Origin: CBFDBF01 sp050295355
GTDB taxonomy: Bacteria > Pseudomonadota > Gammaproteobacteria > Chromatiales > Chromatiaceae
Assembly (NCBI GenBank): GCA_050295355.1
Contig: JBNKPL010000088.1
Coordinates: 1 to 9,710 of the forward strand
Direction: 5' to 3'
DNA: 9,710 nt
Positions within the stretch are counted from its first letter, which is position 1; the number at the start of each line of letters is the position of its first letter. The notes under the pieces were generated by a model. That model made no database searches. It was given only the letters and a program-made list of their open reading frames with translations, and was not told the origin of the DNA. Shown here in pieces: positions 1 through 6,044 of the stretch. A program made the translations under genes and the position numbers.

Positions 1-65
1 CAGGGCATCAGTTCAGCTACGCCTTCGTCGAGGCAGCGCTGCACCATCTCCATATACTTCATCAT
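1..65 (-). CDS. 5' end of an unidentified gene, cut by the left window edge
   Basis: An open frame on the minus strand starts with two consecutive ATG codons (65-63 and 62-60) and reads MMKYMEMVQRCLDEGVAELM-P before leaving the window. An AGGA motif about nine bases upstream of the first ATG is a plausible ribosome binding site. The peptide is short, acidic and amphipathic, with no signal peptide or membrane segment so far. The incomplete next codon begins TG, which would allow Trp. From memory, some proteobacterial rhodanese-domain proteins have an ELMPW-type N-terminus, but this is a guess and no rhodanese motif is visible here. It lies 514 bp downstream of the ABC permease with repeats between, so it is probably transcribed separately. 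Confidence 0.4.
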   Translation of the reverse strand, partial: MMKYMEMVQRCLDEGVAELMP

Positions 66-124
66 ATATACGATTCCTGTCAGGGCGCTCCGAACACTAT
101 CGGGGCAATGAAAATCGGATGGTC

Positions 125-154
125 AGTATATTTAATGTTCCGCTAATATTCTAA
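125..154 (-). promoter_or_regulatory. Weak promoter candidate for the left-edge gene
   Basis: On the minus strand a TATACT hexamer (130-125), five of six matches to the sigma-70 -10 consensus, follows TTAGAA (154-149), only three of six to the -35, at 18 bp spacing. The segment is distinctly AT-rich compared with its surroundings and lies 60-90 bp upstream of the ATG at 65. This is a consensus match only. Confidence 0.25.
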
Positions 155-169
155 TCATAACTCCTTTGT

Positions 170-184
170 GGGAAACAGTTTCCC
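170..184. promoter_or_regulatory. Perfect 15-bp palindrome, possible operator
   Basis: GGGAAAC-A-GTTTCCC is a perfect inverted repeat with 7-bp arms and a single central base. It lies about 105 bp upstream of the left-edge gene and just upstream of its AT-rich promoter candidate, where a dimeric regulator could bind. A shorter inverted repeat, GACA-AA-TGTC, lies nearby at 208-217. Neither matches the NifA site pattern TGT-N10-ACA. No regulator can be named. Confidence 0.3.
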
Positions 185-258
185 CTCCCGCCGCCGACGG
201 GGTAAATGACAAATGTCGATGGGGGTAGAGATGGTGGACAGCGTACCAGCCTATTTCT

Positions 259-335
259 TTTTGCCACAGAGATCACAGAGTACACAGAGGTTGCTGACGC
301 TTTTTGATCTCGGTGACCTCTGTGTGCTCTGTGGC
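259..335. repeat. 9-bp-unit inverted repeat, copy A
   Basis: The left arm (263-289) is three 9-bp units: GCCACAGAG, ATCACAGAG, TACACAGAG. The right arm (309-335), read on the minus strand, is GCCACAGAG, CACACAGAG, GTCACCGAG. The loop is 19 nt and contains a T-run. All six units fit NNCRCNRAG. The transcript would form a long imperfect hairpin. It is copy A of five in the window and the first part of a larger direct duplication with copy B. Confidence 0.85.
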
Positions 336-344
336 TAATTCTTC

Positions 345-388
345 ATCCCCCTCACCCCAGCCCTCTCCCTCAAGGGGAGAGGGGGAAA
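345..388. repeat. CCCCTCACCCC-type palindromic repeat, copy 1
   Basis: Contains the strong hairpin CCCTCTCCC-TCAAG-GGGAGAGGG (9-bp arms, 5-nt loop) preceded by CCCCCTCACCCC. Elements of this type recur widely in proteobacterial intergenic DNA (recalled, not searched). It follows copy A by 9 bp, and the same arrangement recurs 178 bp to the right. Confidence 0.75.
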
Positions 389-400
389 TGGATGGCAAAC

Positions 401-424
401 CGTAGGGTGGGGCCATGCCCCACC
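401..424. repeat. GTAGGGTGGGG palindrome, half element
   Basis: GTAGGGTGGGGC-CAT-GCCCCACC contains the palindrome GGTGGGGC/GCCCCACC around a 3-nt centre. It matches the left half of the fuller nested element at 4894-4961. It lies between the two copies of the 178-bp-period duplication and is absent after the second copy. Confidence 0.7.
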
Positions 425-436
425 TTGTTTAGTTTC

Positions 437-513
437 TTTTGCCACGGAGATCACAGAGTGCACAGAGGTTGCTGACGCTTTTTGATCTCGGTGACCTCTG
501 TGTGCTCTGTGGC
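437..513. repeat. 9-bp-unit inverted repeat, copy B
   Basis: Nearly identical to copy A: left arm 441-467 (GCCACGGAG, ATCACAGAG, TGCACAGAG), right arm 487-513, and the same loop. The offset from copy A is exactly 178 bp. The few differences fall mainly in the left arm. Confidence 0.85.
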
Positions 514-522
514 TATTTCTTC

Positions 523-566
523 ATCCCCCTCACCCCAACCTCTCCCTCTAAGTGGAGAGGGGGAAA
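523..566. repeat. CCCCTCACCCC-type palindromic repeat, copy 2
   Basis: A second copy of the element at 345-388 with the hairpin CCTCTCC-CTCTAAGT-GGAGAGG. It ends 13 bp from the stop codon of the ABC permease gene at 580-582, so on the minus strand it would be the first strong hairpin downstream of that gene and may limit read-through. No clear T-run follows directly, so it is not a textbook terminator. Confidence 0.7.
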
Positions 567-579
567 GATAAGCGGAATT

Positions 580-1557
580 TCAAGAAAGCCGTACGCGGGG
601 ATCGACGAGGGTGTAGGAGATATCGGTCAACAGCAGGCCGAAGATATAGAGCACCGATCCAAGAAACACCATGGAGCGCACGATGGCGAAGTCCTGGCGG
701 TTGATGGCGTCGATGGTGTAACTGCCAAGGCCGGGGATGCCGAAAAAGGACTCGATGATGAGGCTGCCCATGAAGAGTGTGGGCAGCACTACCACCACGC
801 CCGTAAGGATGGGGATCATGGCGTTTTTCAGCACATGGCGGAACAGCACCACCCGTTCCGACAGCCCCTTGGCCCGCGCGGTGCGCACATACTCCTTATT
901 GATCTCCTCCAGGAACAGGGTGCGGTACCAGCGGGTGCCGCCTCCGATACCGCCGATGATGCCGATGATCACGGGCAGGATCAGGAACTTGGCCGCGCTC
1001 ATACCGGCGTCGTAGCCGGAGATGGGCACCAGGTGCAGCATCTTACCCACCAGGTACTGGCCGCCGATGATGTAGAACAGCGTGGAGACAGACATCATCA
1101 CCACGCAGATCACCACGCTCCAGAAGTCGATGTAGGTGGCGCGGAAAAAGGCGATCAGCAACGCCCAGCTGATCGTGACCAGCAGCCCCACCAGCAACAC
1201 TGGCACGGCGATGGCGAGGCTGGGCCACATGCGCTGGGAGATGTCGTAGCCGATGTCGCGCCCGCTGTCGGAGGAGCCGAATTCGAATTGGAACAGCTTG
1301 ATGGATTTATCAAAGAAGATGGTGTCGGTGATTTTTTCGATCCCCTCCGCCTTTGCGGCATAGAGCAGCGGTTTGTCGTAGCCCCGCTCCTCTTTCCATT
1401 TTTCGATCGCCTCGGGCGTTACCCGTTTCATGCCCAGTTGCATGCGCGCCATGTCGTCGGGCGAGTTGACCACGAAGAAGAGCAGGAAGGTGATGATGTT
1501 CACCCCGATCAGGATCGGGATGGCATACAGCACGCGGCGAAGGATATAGGCCATCAT
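580..1557 (-). CDS. ABC transporter permease, OppB/DppB family
   Basis: A 325-residue inner-membrane permease of the peptide/oligopeptide ABC import family. After a short cytoplasmic start come membrane segment 1 (about 9-30), a long hydrophilic periplasmic loop (about 31-110), then further segments near 112-138, 143-167, 189-206, 248-273 and 292-314. The cytoplasmic coupling loop EEINKEYVRTARAKGLSERV (217-236) is the EAA-type motif that contacts the ATPase. The family ending DISYTLVDPRVRLS is present. The frame stays open upstream to 1665. I chose the ATG at 1557 because an AGGAG lies nine bases before it and because this ATG overlaps the TGA of the binding-protein gene (ATGA), implying translational coupling. 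The ligand is unknown, probably peptide-like. Neither a second permease nor an ATPase gene follows; repeats do. Confidence 0.9.
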   Translation of the reverse strand: MMAYILRRVLYAIPILIGVNIITFLLFFVVNSPDDMARMQLGMKRVTPEAIEKWKEERGYDKPLLYAAKAEGIEKITDTIFFDKSIKLFQFEFGSSDSGRDIGYDISQRMWPSLAIAVPVLLVGLLVTISWALLIAFFRATYIDFWSVVICVVMMSVSTLFYIIGGQYLVGKMLHLVPISGYDAGMSAAKFLILPVIIGIIGGIGGGTRWYRTLFLEEINKEYVRTARAKGLSERVVLFRHVLKNAMIPILTGVVVVLPTLFMGSLIIESFFGIPGLGSYTIDAINRQDFAIVRSMVFLGSVLYIFGLLLTDISYTLVDPRVRLS

Positions 1558-3749
1558 CGGGCGGTACTCCTCTCGCGGCGGCGGTAGCCGATCACCGCCG
1601 GGACGGCGGAAATCAAAAGCAGCACCAGCAGTGCAAACAGCGGCCACAGCACGGGCGGATTCCATGCCGTGCGCTGGCGCGCCCGCTCTTCCGGGTCGAT
1701 GTTCTTGTACTTTAGGGTGTTGTTCGCCATCAGGTTGGGTTTCACGTTGCGGTACCAGCTATGGTGCAGGGAGAACGCCTTGGGATAGAAGCCCCACACC
1801 CAGGGGGCGTCGCGGCGCAGGATCTCCACCATGCGGTCGATGATCGTCTGCCGCTCGGGGGTGTTGTCCATGTTCTTCATCTGTTTGAACAGGGCGTCGA
1901 ACTCCGGGTTGACGTAGTTGGCCGCGTTCTCACCGTTCTTGTTCGCCTTGGCATTGGGGCCGTAGAGCATGAACAGAAAGTTTTCCGGGTCCGGGTAGTC
2001 GGCGTTCCAGCCCCAGGAGAAGATCTGGCTGGTGCCCTTGAGCATCTTCTCCTGGAAGCGGTTGTAGTCGGTGGCGCGGATCATCAGTTCGATGCCCAGC
2101 TTCTTGAACTGCTTACGGTACCAGTTGAGCTGGGCCTTGCCGTCCGGGCCGGTCATCATGGTGTCATAGTAGAGGATCAGCGGCTTGCCCGTGGTTTTGT
2201 CGCGGCCGCCTGGATAGCCGGCCCGGGCCAGGATCTCTCTCGCCTCTTGCAGGGACTTGCGTTGGGGTTTTCCGTCGGCCTGGTCGTAAACGTAGCCGTT
2301 CACGTCCCCCTCTTTCTGACCGAAGATGCCCGGCGGGATCGGTCCCTGGGCCGGGACGCCCCGGCCGTTGTTGAAGATGGAGATGTACTCCTCGAAATCC
2401 ACCGCGATGGAGATGGCGCGGCGCAACAGACGCGCCCGCTCGGAGTCGCCCCCCACCACCGGGTCGAGCCAGTTAAAACCCATATAGAAGATACTGGTCT
2501 CCACCGCCGTCACCAGCTTGATCCCCTTGGCCGCCATGGCGTCGCTTACCTGCGTCTCTCCCTGCTGTCCGATACTGATGGCCTGATCGAAACTGTCCGA
2601 GCTGACGCCGGAGGCGTCGTAGTAGCCCTGCAGGAATTTGTTCCAGTAGGGGATGTTCTCCTTCTCCAGGCTGTAGACCGCCTTGTCGATGAACGGCATG
2701 GGACGGCCGGCATCTTTTAGCAATCCCTGTTCACGGTCTCCCTCCTCGCCTTCGGAGGGGTAACGCTCGCCGTGGAAGTTGGGATTACGCTCCATCACCA
2801 TGCGCAGGTTGGGGTTGTTCTCGGTGAGCATGAAGGGGCCTGTACCCACGGGATACCAATGCAGCTTGATATTGCGCTTCCACAGCCCCTCCTGGGCATA
2901 GAAACGGTCCGCCTCCCACGGCATGGGGGCGAAGAACGGCATGGCCATCCAGTACAGAAACTGCGGGTACTTGCCCTTGAGCCGGACGCGGAAGCTGTAG
3001 CGATCGAGCACCTCCACCCCCTCCATGGAGAAGTTGCGCAGGTCCATATAGGGCCGCTCCTCGCCGCTCTCGTTTTTCAGCCGCTGCTCTTCCGCGTTGA
3101 GCTGTTGTTCCAGCTCCCGGAACCCCACGATGTACTCCCCGATCACCCCGGCGATGGGACAGTGCAGACGGGGAAAGGCGAGGCGCTTGATCTGGTGGAC
3201 ATAGTCCGCCGCCGTGGCCTCGCGGCTATCGGTGTGGTCAAAATCCGCCAGGGTGTGCAGGAGTTCCAACTGCCCCTCGCTGAGGGCGTGATAACGATAG
3301 ACGCCCGCCTCGTCCCGGGCAAAGGCGGGATGGGGCTGGTAGCGAATTCCGGGCTGGATGCGGATGGTGTATTCGCTGTAGGCCACTGCCTCTGGCGCGG
3401 CGCCGGGGTCCAGGGTCTCGCCCTCTTTGCCGATGAAGCGGACCTCTGGCATACCGTCGCTGGTTAGCGGGATCAGCTCATAGGGGCGTTTCAAAAAGTG
3501 GTACTGCAGCGGCGGCTCATAGATCTGGGCGATAAAACTAAACTCATTGGCGTTATAGGCGCGCGCCGGGTCCAGGTGCTTGGGCCGCTCGGTGAAGGCA
3601 CTGTAGAGGACGTTGCCTCCACTGTCGGCCGCCGGATAGGGATTGTTCCAGGCAACCTCGTTGCAGGCGGCCAGCAACAGGGCTATGCCCAGAACTGCGC
3701 CATGGGCGGCGGCTTTGAAAATCCGGTTGTATTTCAATGTGTTATTCAC
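1554..3749 (-). CDS. Large oligopeptide-type ABC substrate-binding lipoprotein (SBP_bac_5) with C-terminal membrane helix
   Basis: A 731-residue extracytoplasmic binding protein. The N-terminus is a lipoprotein signal: KYNRIFK, a hydrophobic stretch and the lipobox LLAAC with Cys29. The mature part resembles the OppA/DppA/YejA family: an opening with 'FTERPKHLDPARAYNANE', the segment GTGPFML, and the C-terminal lobe with 'SWGWNADYPDPENFLFMLYG'. At 731 residues it is longer than the usual 500-600, with additional hydrophilic segments in the first lobe. Unusually, residues about 701-722 form a hydrophobic helix followed by RRRER, which suggests a C-terminal inner-membrane anchor. The frame is open up to an ATG at 3812, but the GTG at 3749 is preferred: AGGA lies eight bases before it and it gives a normal signal-peptide length. 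The stop overlaps the permease start. Divergent from fabI. Confidence 0.88.
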   Translation of the reverse strand: MNNTLKYNRIFKAAAHGAVLGIALLLAACNEVAWNNPYPAADSGGNVLYSAFTERPKHLDPARAYNANEFSFIAQIYEPPLQYHFLKRPYELIPLTSDGMPEVRFIGKEGETLDPGAAPEAVAYSEYTIRIQPGIRYQPHPAFARDEAGVYRYHALSEGQLELLHTLADFDHTDSREATAADYVHQIKRLAFPRLHCPIAGVIGEYIVGFRELEQQLNAEEQRLKNESGEERPYMDLRNFSMEGVEVLDRYSFRVRLKGKYPQFLYWMAMPFFAPMPWEADRFYAQEGLWKRNIKLHWYPVGTGPFMLTENNPNLRMVMERNPNFHGERYPSEGEEGDREQGLLKDAGRPMPFIDKAVYSLEKENIPYWNKFLQGYYDASGVSSDSFDQAISIGQQGETQVSDAMAAKGIKLVTAVETSIFYMGFNWLDPVVGGDSERARLLRRAISIAVDFEEYISIFNNGRGVPAQGPIPPGIFGQKEGDVNGYVYDQADGKPQRKSLQEAREILARAGYPGGRDKTTGKPLILYYDTMMTGPDGKAQLNWYRKQFKKLGIELMIRATDYNRFQEKMLKGTSQIFSWGWNADYPDPENFLFMLYGPNAKANKNGENAANYVNPEFDALFKQMKNMDNTPERQTIIDRMVEILRRDAPWVWGFYPKAFSLHHSWYRNVKPNLMANNTLKYKNIDPEERARQRTAWNPPVLWPLFALLVLLLISAVPAVIGYRRRERSTAR

Positions 3750-3873
3750 GGTTCTTTTCCTGATCCCGCTTTTCCGGTACTGTAGCTTCACACCGCGCAG
3801 CGGGGGTGACATGATCGCATTCCATCCCGCCGTTGTCAGCCATCAACCAGATCAGGAGCTGCAAGGATTTTCC

Positions 3874-4650
3874 ATGGGTTTTCTACAAGACAAACGCATT
3901 CTCGTAACCGGCGTCGCCAGTAACCGTTCCATCGCCTGGGGCGTCGCCCAGGCCATGCACCGCGAAGGCGCCCAACTGGCCTTCTCCTACCAGGGCGAAA
4001 AACTGAAAAAACGGGCCGAGGAGTTCGCCGCCCAGTGCGGGTCCGACATCGTGCTGCCGCTGGACGTCTCCAGCGATGAAGAGATTGAGAACGCCTTCGC
4101 CGAACTGGGCACACACTGGGACGGGCTGGACAGCATCGTCCACTCCATCGCCTTCGCCCCCCGCGACCAGCTGGAAGGCACCTTTGCCGACGCCGTCACC
4201 CGCGAGGGGTTCGCCGTCTCCCACGACATCAGCGCCTACAGCTTGGCCGCCCTGGCCAAGGCGGGCCGCAAGATGATGGAGGGACGCAACGGCTCCCTGG
4301 TCACCATGACCTACCTGGGCGCGGTGCGCACGGTGCCCAACTACAACGTCATGGGCGTAGCCAAGGCGAGCCTGGAGGCCACGGTGCGCTACCTGGCCGA
4401 ATCCCTGGGTCCGGAAGGCATCCGCGTCAACGCCGTATCGGCGGGACCGATCCGCACCCTGGCGGCGTCCGGGATCAGCGGTTTCAAGGGGATGCTGGAG
4501 GAGGCGGAGGGCAAGACCCCCCTGCGCCGCAACGTCACCATCGACGAAGTGGGCAACGCCGCCGCCTTCCTCTGCTCCGACCTCGCATCGGGCATCACTG
4601 GCGACGTGCTCTATGTGGACTCGGGCTACCATATCCTCGGTATGGCCTGA
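3874..4650 (+). CDS. fabI: Enoyl-[acyl-carrier-protein] reductase (NADH), FabI
   Basis: FabI reduces the trans-2-enoyl-ACP double bond in the last step of each fatty-acid elongation cycle, in the cytoplasm. The 258-residue length fits the family (about 260). The N-terminal nucleotide-binding segment VTGVASNRSIAWG (11-23) is the FabI version of the Rossmann glycine motif. The catalytic pair is Tyr157 and Lys164 in YNVMGVAK (Y-x6-K), with the second conserved Tyr147 in TMTYLG. SAGPIRTLAASGI follows, as in FabI. Residue 93 is Ala where E. coli FabI has Gly; this also occurs in other FabIs. The start is ATG 3874, six bases after AAGGA (3863-3867); an in-frame extension upstream to 3643 only reads antisense to the binding-protein gene. 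It is followed by its own terminator, so it is probably monocistronic. No convincing promoter hexamers were found in 3750-3873. Confidence 0.96.
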   Translation: MGFLQDKRILVTGVASNRSIAWGVAQAMHREGAQLAFSYQGEKLKKRAEEFAAQCGSDIVLPLDVSSDEEIENAFAELGTHWDGLDSIVHSIAFAPRDQLEGTFADAVTREGFAVSHDISAYSLAALAKAGRKMMEGRNGSLVTMTYLGAVRTVPNYNVMGVAKASLEATVRYLAESLGPEGIRVNAVSAGPIRTLAASGISGFKGMLEEAEGKTPLRRNVTIDEVGNAAAFLCSDLASGITGDVLYVDSGYHILGMA

Positions 4651-4671
4651 TCCATTTTTCGGAGCCCAGAT

Positions 4672-4699
4672 AAAAAGCCCCCGCATGGGGGCTTTTTTT
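4672..4699 (+). terminator. Rho-independent terminator of fabI
   Basis: AAAAAGCCCCC-GCAT-GGGGGCTTTTT is an 11-bp perfect stem with a 4-nt loop, with the T-run continuing to 4699. It starts 22 bp after the fabI stop codon. The A-run on the left arm means it could also act on minus-strand transcripts arriving from the nif operon. Confidence 0.93.
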
Positions 4700-4735
4700 A
4701 TGTTCGGTATGTACTCAGAGATGCAGAAAAAGACG

Positions 4736-4815
4736 TTTGCCACAGAGGGCACAGAGTACACTGAGGGTTGCTAACTTTTATCTATCTCTGTGATCTCTGT
4801 GTGCTCTGTGGCTTT
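4736..4815. repeat. 9-bp-unit inverted repeat, copy C
   Basis: Left arm 4739-4765: GCCACAGAG, GGCACAGAG, TACACTGAG. Right arm 4786-4812, read on the minus strand: GCCACAGAG, CACACAGAG, ATCACAGAG. The loop is about 20 nt. It is the same family as copies A and B but diverged in the loop, and it opens the repeat island between fabI and the nif operon. Confidence 0.85.
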
Positions 4816-4820
4816 TCAAA

Positions 4821-4871
4821 CTACGCATCGCCGCGGGGTACCCAAAGGGCATGCCAACACGGCTCCTACAG
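4821..4871 (-). repeat. Possible REP-like element
   Basis: On the minus strand this begins CTGTAGGAGCCGTGTTGGC and ends GCGGCGATGCGTAG. That resembles the GTAGGAGC...GCGATGC frame of REP sequences common in Pseudomonas and other gammaproteobacteria, with the middle altered. The internal complementarity is imperfect (GGCATGCC; GGGTACCC). Only the resemblance and its place inside a repeat cluster support the call. Confidence 0.35.
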
Positions 4872-4893
4872 GGGGACATTTCAAAGACAGTAC

Positions 4894-4961
4894 GTAGGGT
4901 GGGGCCCTGCCCCACCGTTACGCCAGCGGCCGATTCATGGTGGGGTAGGACCCCACCCTAC
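4894..4961. repeat. GTAGGGTGGGG nested palindrome, full element
   Basis: The ends are inverted copies (GTAGGGTGGGGC at the left, GACCCCACCCTAC at the right). Each half is itself a palindrome: GGTGGGGC-CCT-GCCCCACC (4898-4916) and GGTGGGGT-AGG-ACCCCACC (4939-4957). The half element at 401-424 matches the left half. The structure could fold as one long hairpin or as two adjacent ones. Confidence 0.8.
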
Positions 4962-4985
4962 AAACCGCGGGCGAACCGGACTCCA

Positions 4986-5041
4986 AGCCACAGACAACAG
5001 CAATCAAAAAACTCTGTGACCTCTGTGCTCTCTGTGGCAAA
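4986..5041. repeat. 9-bp-unit inverted repeat, copy D (left arm decayed)
   Basis: The right arm 5012-5038, read on the minus strand, is a clean triplet GCCACAGAG, AGCACAGAG, GTCACAGAG. The left arm begins GCCACAGAC (4987-4995) and then degenerates; an A-run separates the arms. It sits only 8 bp beyond the stop codon of the last nif-operon gene, so its hairpin lies at the 3' end of that transcript and may serve as an end signal or RNA stabiliser (inference). Confidence 0.7.
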
Positions 5042-5046
5042 AAGTC

Positions 5047-5778
5047 TTAGCCCAACCGCTCTTTGGCGCAGGCGCGCACATCCTGGTCGCTGTCCTCCAG
5101 CAGGATTTCCAGCTCGGACCGGGGGGCGCGCTGACAGGCGGCGAGGCGGACGCGCCAGTCGTTGTCTCGAAGCAGCGGGGCGAGGTATTCAGGATCGATA
5201 CGTTCCGCCACCACCTGCCGCACTTCGGGGGCGCCGTCGGCGATCATCAGACCGAGGCTCTCTTCAGGCAGCCGGGTGGCCACGGTCTTGCGCACCGCCC
5301 GGTCGGCGTCGGCGATCATGCGGAACAGGCGGCCCGGCTTGAGGCGCATGGCCACGAACTGACGCACCAGGTAGTCTTCGTCCGTGGCCAGTTGTTCCAG
5401 TTGCTCCGCGGGCAGGCGGTCGGCCACGGTGATTCGCACCTCGCGGTCCGGATCATTGATCAGGGCCACAAGCCCCTCGGGTGAGATTCGGCCGGCCACC
5501 ACGCGGCGCACCGCCTCGTCGGGATCGTCCAGCAAACCCGGCAGTTTGTGTTGCGGCAGGTGGCGCGCCGCGATGGCGCGGCGTTCCCAGAAGGGGTCAT
5601 CGGCGTACTGTTCCGCGAGATCCGGGTTGGCGGTGAAGAAGCGGGCGATCTGCCTGCCGCTGTTCACCCGGACACAGACATCGCCCGGGTTGCAGCGCCC
5701 TTTCCGCAGGCGATCCTGTTGATGGGGACAGTTATCGCAGTCCGCAACGGGTGTTGCGTCATGCGGATCGGAACTCAT
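5047..5778 (-). CDS. 4Fe-4S leucine-rich-repeat-variant (LRV) protein, nif-associated
   Basis: A 243-residue soluble protein. The N-terminus carries four cysteines, Cys14, Cys17, Cys29 and Cys35 (C-x2-C-x11-C-x5-C), expected to hold a 4Fe-4S cluster. From residue 58 to the end there are eight units of exactly 24 residues (58-81, 82-105, 106-129, 130-153, 154-177, 178-201, 202-225, then a partial one). Each runs roughly L-[ILA]-x-D-x-D-x-x-VR-x-x-VA-x-RL-x-x-x-x-L. This is the layout of the Azotobacter vinelandii LRV protein, an alpha/3-10 helical superhelix with an iron-sulfur cluster whose gene lies among nif genes; its job is not established. Its start ATG (5778) overlaps the upstream TGA (ATGA), so it is translationally coupled. 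Last gene of the operon. Confidence 0.9.
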   Translation of the reverse strand: MSSDPHDATPVADCDNCPHQQDRLRKGRCNPGDVCVRVNSGRQIARFFTANPDLAEQYADDPFWERRAIAARHLPQHKLPGLLDDPDEAVRRVVAGRISPEGLVALINDPDREVRITVADRLPAEQLEQLATDEDYLVRQFVAMRLKPGRLFRMIADADRAVRKTVATRLPEESLGLMIADGAPEVRQVVAERIDPEYLAPLLRDNDWRVRLAACQRAPRSELEILLEDSDQDVRACAKERLG

Positions 5779-6041
5779 TCCGCTTCGATCTCCGCCAGCA
5801 CCAGACCGCTCGCCGTTTCCATATCCTGGGTAAGAGAGAGACAGTGGCTGCTGCTGTCCACCAGATAGAGGTTGAAGCCAGCGTCTTCAAAGACCGGGCG
5901 GGCACCCACCACATCATCGTCCATGCAGTAGGTAAAGTGGAGATCGGGAAAGTCCCCACGCAGCAGTTCCAACGACTGTTCCGAGACGGGCCGCGATTTG
6001 ACCAGTTCACCTATCCGGCTCAATTGTTCTTGGCTAATCAT
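5775..6041 (-). CDS. Small conserved nif-operon protein of unknown function (possibly DUF6129)
   Basis: An acidic 88-residue soluble protein with no signal peptide or membrane segment. It has two cysteines: Cys39 in HFTYCMDDDVVGARPVFE and Cys67 in SSSHCLSLTQD. The middle part (GFNLYLVDSSSHCLSL) looks like beta strands, and the C-terminus is helical and acidic. I recall similar proteins of about 90 residues next to LRV and NifX-like genes in gammaproteobacterial nif clusters, probably annotated DUF6129, but this is memory and not a search. It starts 3 nt after the preceding stop codon without a strong ribosome binding site, and its TGA overlaps the LRV start, so translation is probably coupled on both sides. 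No function is claimed. Confidence 0.8.
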   Translation of the reverse strand: MISQEQLSRIGELVKSRPVSEQSLELLRGDFPDLHFTYCMDDDVVGARPVFEDAGFNLYLVDSSSHCLSLTQDMETASGLVLAEIEAE

Positions 6042-6044
6042 GGC

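Noticed and set aside
138..164. Eight-codon minus-strand reading frame MIRILAEH after an AGGAG
   Set aside because: The AGGAG is only two bases from the ATG and the frame overlaps the promoter candidate. There is no evidence that it is a translated leader.
259..513. Repeats at 263 and 441 as a CRISPR array
   Set aside because: There are only two copies in tandem, each itself a long palindrome with a conserved loop. There are no short regular unique spacers, and further copies occur thousands of bases away.
1201..1214. TGGCAC...GC match to a sigma-54 promoter (GG-N10-GC)
   Set aside because: It lies inside the permease gene on its antisense strand, has a poor -12 box and no NifA-type TGT-N10-ACA site nearby. 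A match this short is expected by chance.
439..1587. Plus-strand open frame of 382 codons, rich in His, Asp and Gln
   Set aside because: It is antisense to the ABC permease, starts inside a palindromic repeat and has low-complexity His/Asp/Gln content typical of reverse reading of a GC-rich membrane-protein gene.
1761..3467. Plus-strand open frames of 319 and 231 codons opposite the binding-protein gene
   Set aside because: Antisense shadows of a well-supported SBP_bac_5 gene, without plausible start signals or motifs.
3750..3812. N-terminal 21-residue extension of the binding protein from ATG 3812
   Set aside because: It would put a long basic segment before the signal peptide and lacks a good ribosome binding site. 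GTG 3749 with AGGA gives a standard lipoprotein signal.
3883..4761. Minus-strand open frame of 292 codons opposite fabI
   Set aside because: FabI on the plus strand has all catalytic residues and a terminator. The antisense frame starts in repeat DNA and shows no recognisable domain.
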